A DNA stretch of 12,765 bases from Lawsonibacter sp. (lineage in GTDB: Bacteria; Bacillota; Clostridia; Oscillospirales; Oscillospiraceae): contig JAAWCR010000173.1 of assembly GCA_022793355.1 (NCBI GenBank), positions 1-12,765 of the forward strand. The letters run 5' to 3'. Below, in pieces: positions 12,196 through 12,765 of the stretch (position 1 is the first letter of the stretch; every line of letters begins with the position of its first letter). The notes below the pieces were generated by a model that was given only the letters and a program-made list of their open reading frames with translations, was not told the DNA's origin and made no database searches. Both the position numbers and the translations under genes were made by a program.

Positions 12196-12765
12196 AAAAA
12201 GAGAGGGGCCAGTTGATTGTGCTGTCCGGGCCGTCCGGTGTGGGGAAAAGCACCGTAATTGCCGAGCTGCTCAGCCAGCGGGATAACATCTACTTTTCTG
12301 TGTCCTACACCACCCGTCAGCCCCGGGTGGGGGAACAGGACGGTGTAAACTACAACTTTGTGGACCGGGCGGAATTTGAACGGATGATTGCCGACAACGA
12401 GCTGCTGGAGTACGCCGAGTATGTGAGTAATTACTACGGCACCTCCCTGAAGGCCATACAGGACCGCCTGGAGGAGGGAACCGACGTGCTGCTGGACATC
12501 GAGGTTCAGGGCGCGGCCAAAGTCCGGGCCCGGTGCCCCGGCGCACTGTTTATTTTCATCATCCCCCCCTCCTTTGAGGAGCTGTCCCGCCGGCTCCACC
12601 GCCGGAATACGGACAGTGAGGACATCATTGCCGGCCGCTTGGAAAAGGCAAGGGTGGAATTTCAGGAAATTCCCAATTATGACTACTTGGTCATTAACGA
12701 CAAGGTATCCGGAGCGGTGGCGGAGATCGAAGCGATTCTCACCGCCGCAGAGTGCAGGGTGGACA
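12192..12765 (+). CDS. gmk: Guanylate kinase, 3' end cut off by the window
   Basis: The first 191 residues of guanylate kinase are visible; the enzyme phosphorylates GMP to GDP with ATP. The P-loop is GPSGVGKS (13-20). The GMP-binding elements SYTTRQPRVGEQDGVNYNFV, ELLEYAEY and YGTS follow, then DVLLDIEVQGAAKV and FIIPPS. The frame is open to the last base and the protein is nearly complete, since family members are about 200-210 residues. The start ATG 12192 has GGAGGAG directly upstream and overlaps the remA stop (ATGA), so the two are translationally coupled. rpoZ is often next in this order and would lie outside the window. Confidence 0.96.
   Translation, partial: MKKERGQLIVLSGPSGVGKSTVIAELLSQRDNIYFSVSYTTRQPRVGEQDGVNYNFVDRAEFERMIADNELLEYAEYVSNYYGTSLKAIQDRLEEGTDVLLDIEVQGAAKVRARCPGALFIFIIPPSFEELSRRLHRRNTDSEDIIAGRLEKARVEFQEIPNYDYLVINDKVSGAVAEIEAILTAAECRVD

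Noticed and set aside
1..12765. CRISPR arrays, tRNA/rRNA genes, IS elements, prophage or attachment sites
   Set aside because: No spaced repeats, cloverleaf-like sequences, transposase or integrase motifs, or flanking duplications were seen on either strand.

Overview
The window reads as ordinary chromosome from a GC-rich member of the Clostridia, most likely an Oscillospiraceae-type gut anaerobe (Flavonifractor / Pseudoflavonifractor / Oscillibacter-like). The pointers are a fused IspH–ribosomal S1 protein, a CarD-type RNA polymerase factor, a cdaA–cdaR pair, a DUF3343 protein beside a class V aminotransferase, and a yicC–remA–gmk run. All genes supported here are on the + strand, and no stretch over 300 bases lacks a gene. 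The genus is inference; no rRNA or other marker is present to settle it.

Layout. (1) 1-1913: 3' part of the ispH–S1 fusion gene, closed by a strong terminator. (2) 2023-2657: a monocistronic carD unit with its own consensus promoter and terminator. (3) 2682-4070: ispD and ispF, overlapping, preceded by a short unexplained reading frame and closed by a terminator. Together with ispH, three genes of the methylerythritol phosphate (MEP) isoprenoid pathway lie within 4 kb. (4) 4122-4674: a small cassette with a near-consensus promoter, a 56-residue ribbon-helix-helix regulator and a 70-residue acidic protein of unknown function. It looks like an accessory insertion between core genes. (5) 4759-6140: DUF3343 protein plus cysteine-desulfurase-like enzyme, translationally coupled and probably concerned with sulfur or selenium transfer. 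(6) 6248-10889: one promoter followed by six tightly packed genes: cdaA (c-di-AMP cyclase), cdaR, an RseC/MucC-like Cys-rich membrane protein, a DUF5685 protein, a J-domain protein with a Cys-rich tail, and a small polytopic membrane protein. (7) 11012-12765: yicC, remA and the start of gmk, a conserved Firmicutes order.

The most unusual points are: a strong ribosome-binding site and ATG exactly at the IspH/S1 junction, which could make free S1; a palindrome inside the promoter spacer of the ribbon-helix-helix gene; the cdaA operon continuing into three consecutive cysteine-rich proteins where glmM would usually stand; and two aspartate-rich motifs in the DUF5685 protein that recall class I prenyl/terpenoid synthases. 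I saw no prophage, IS element, CRISPR array, tRNA or rRNA. Most of the window is housekeeping sequence, and I do not claim a clearly new system.
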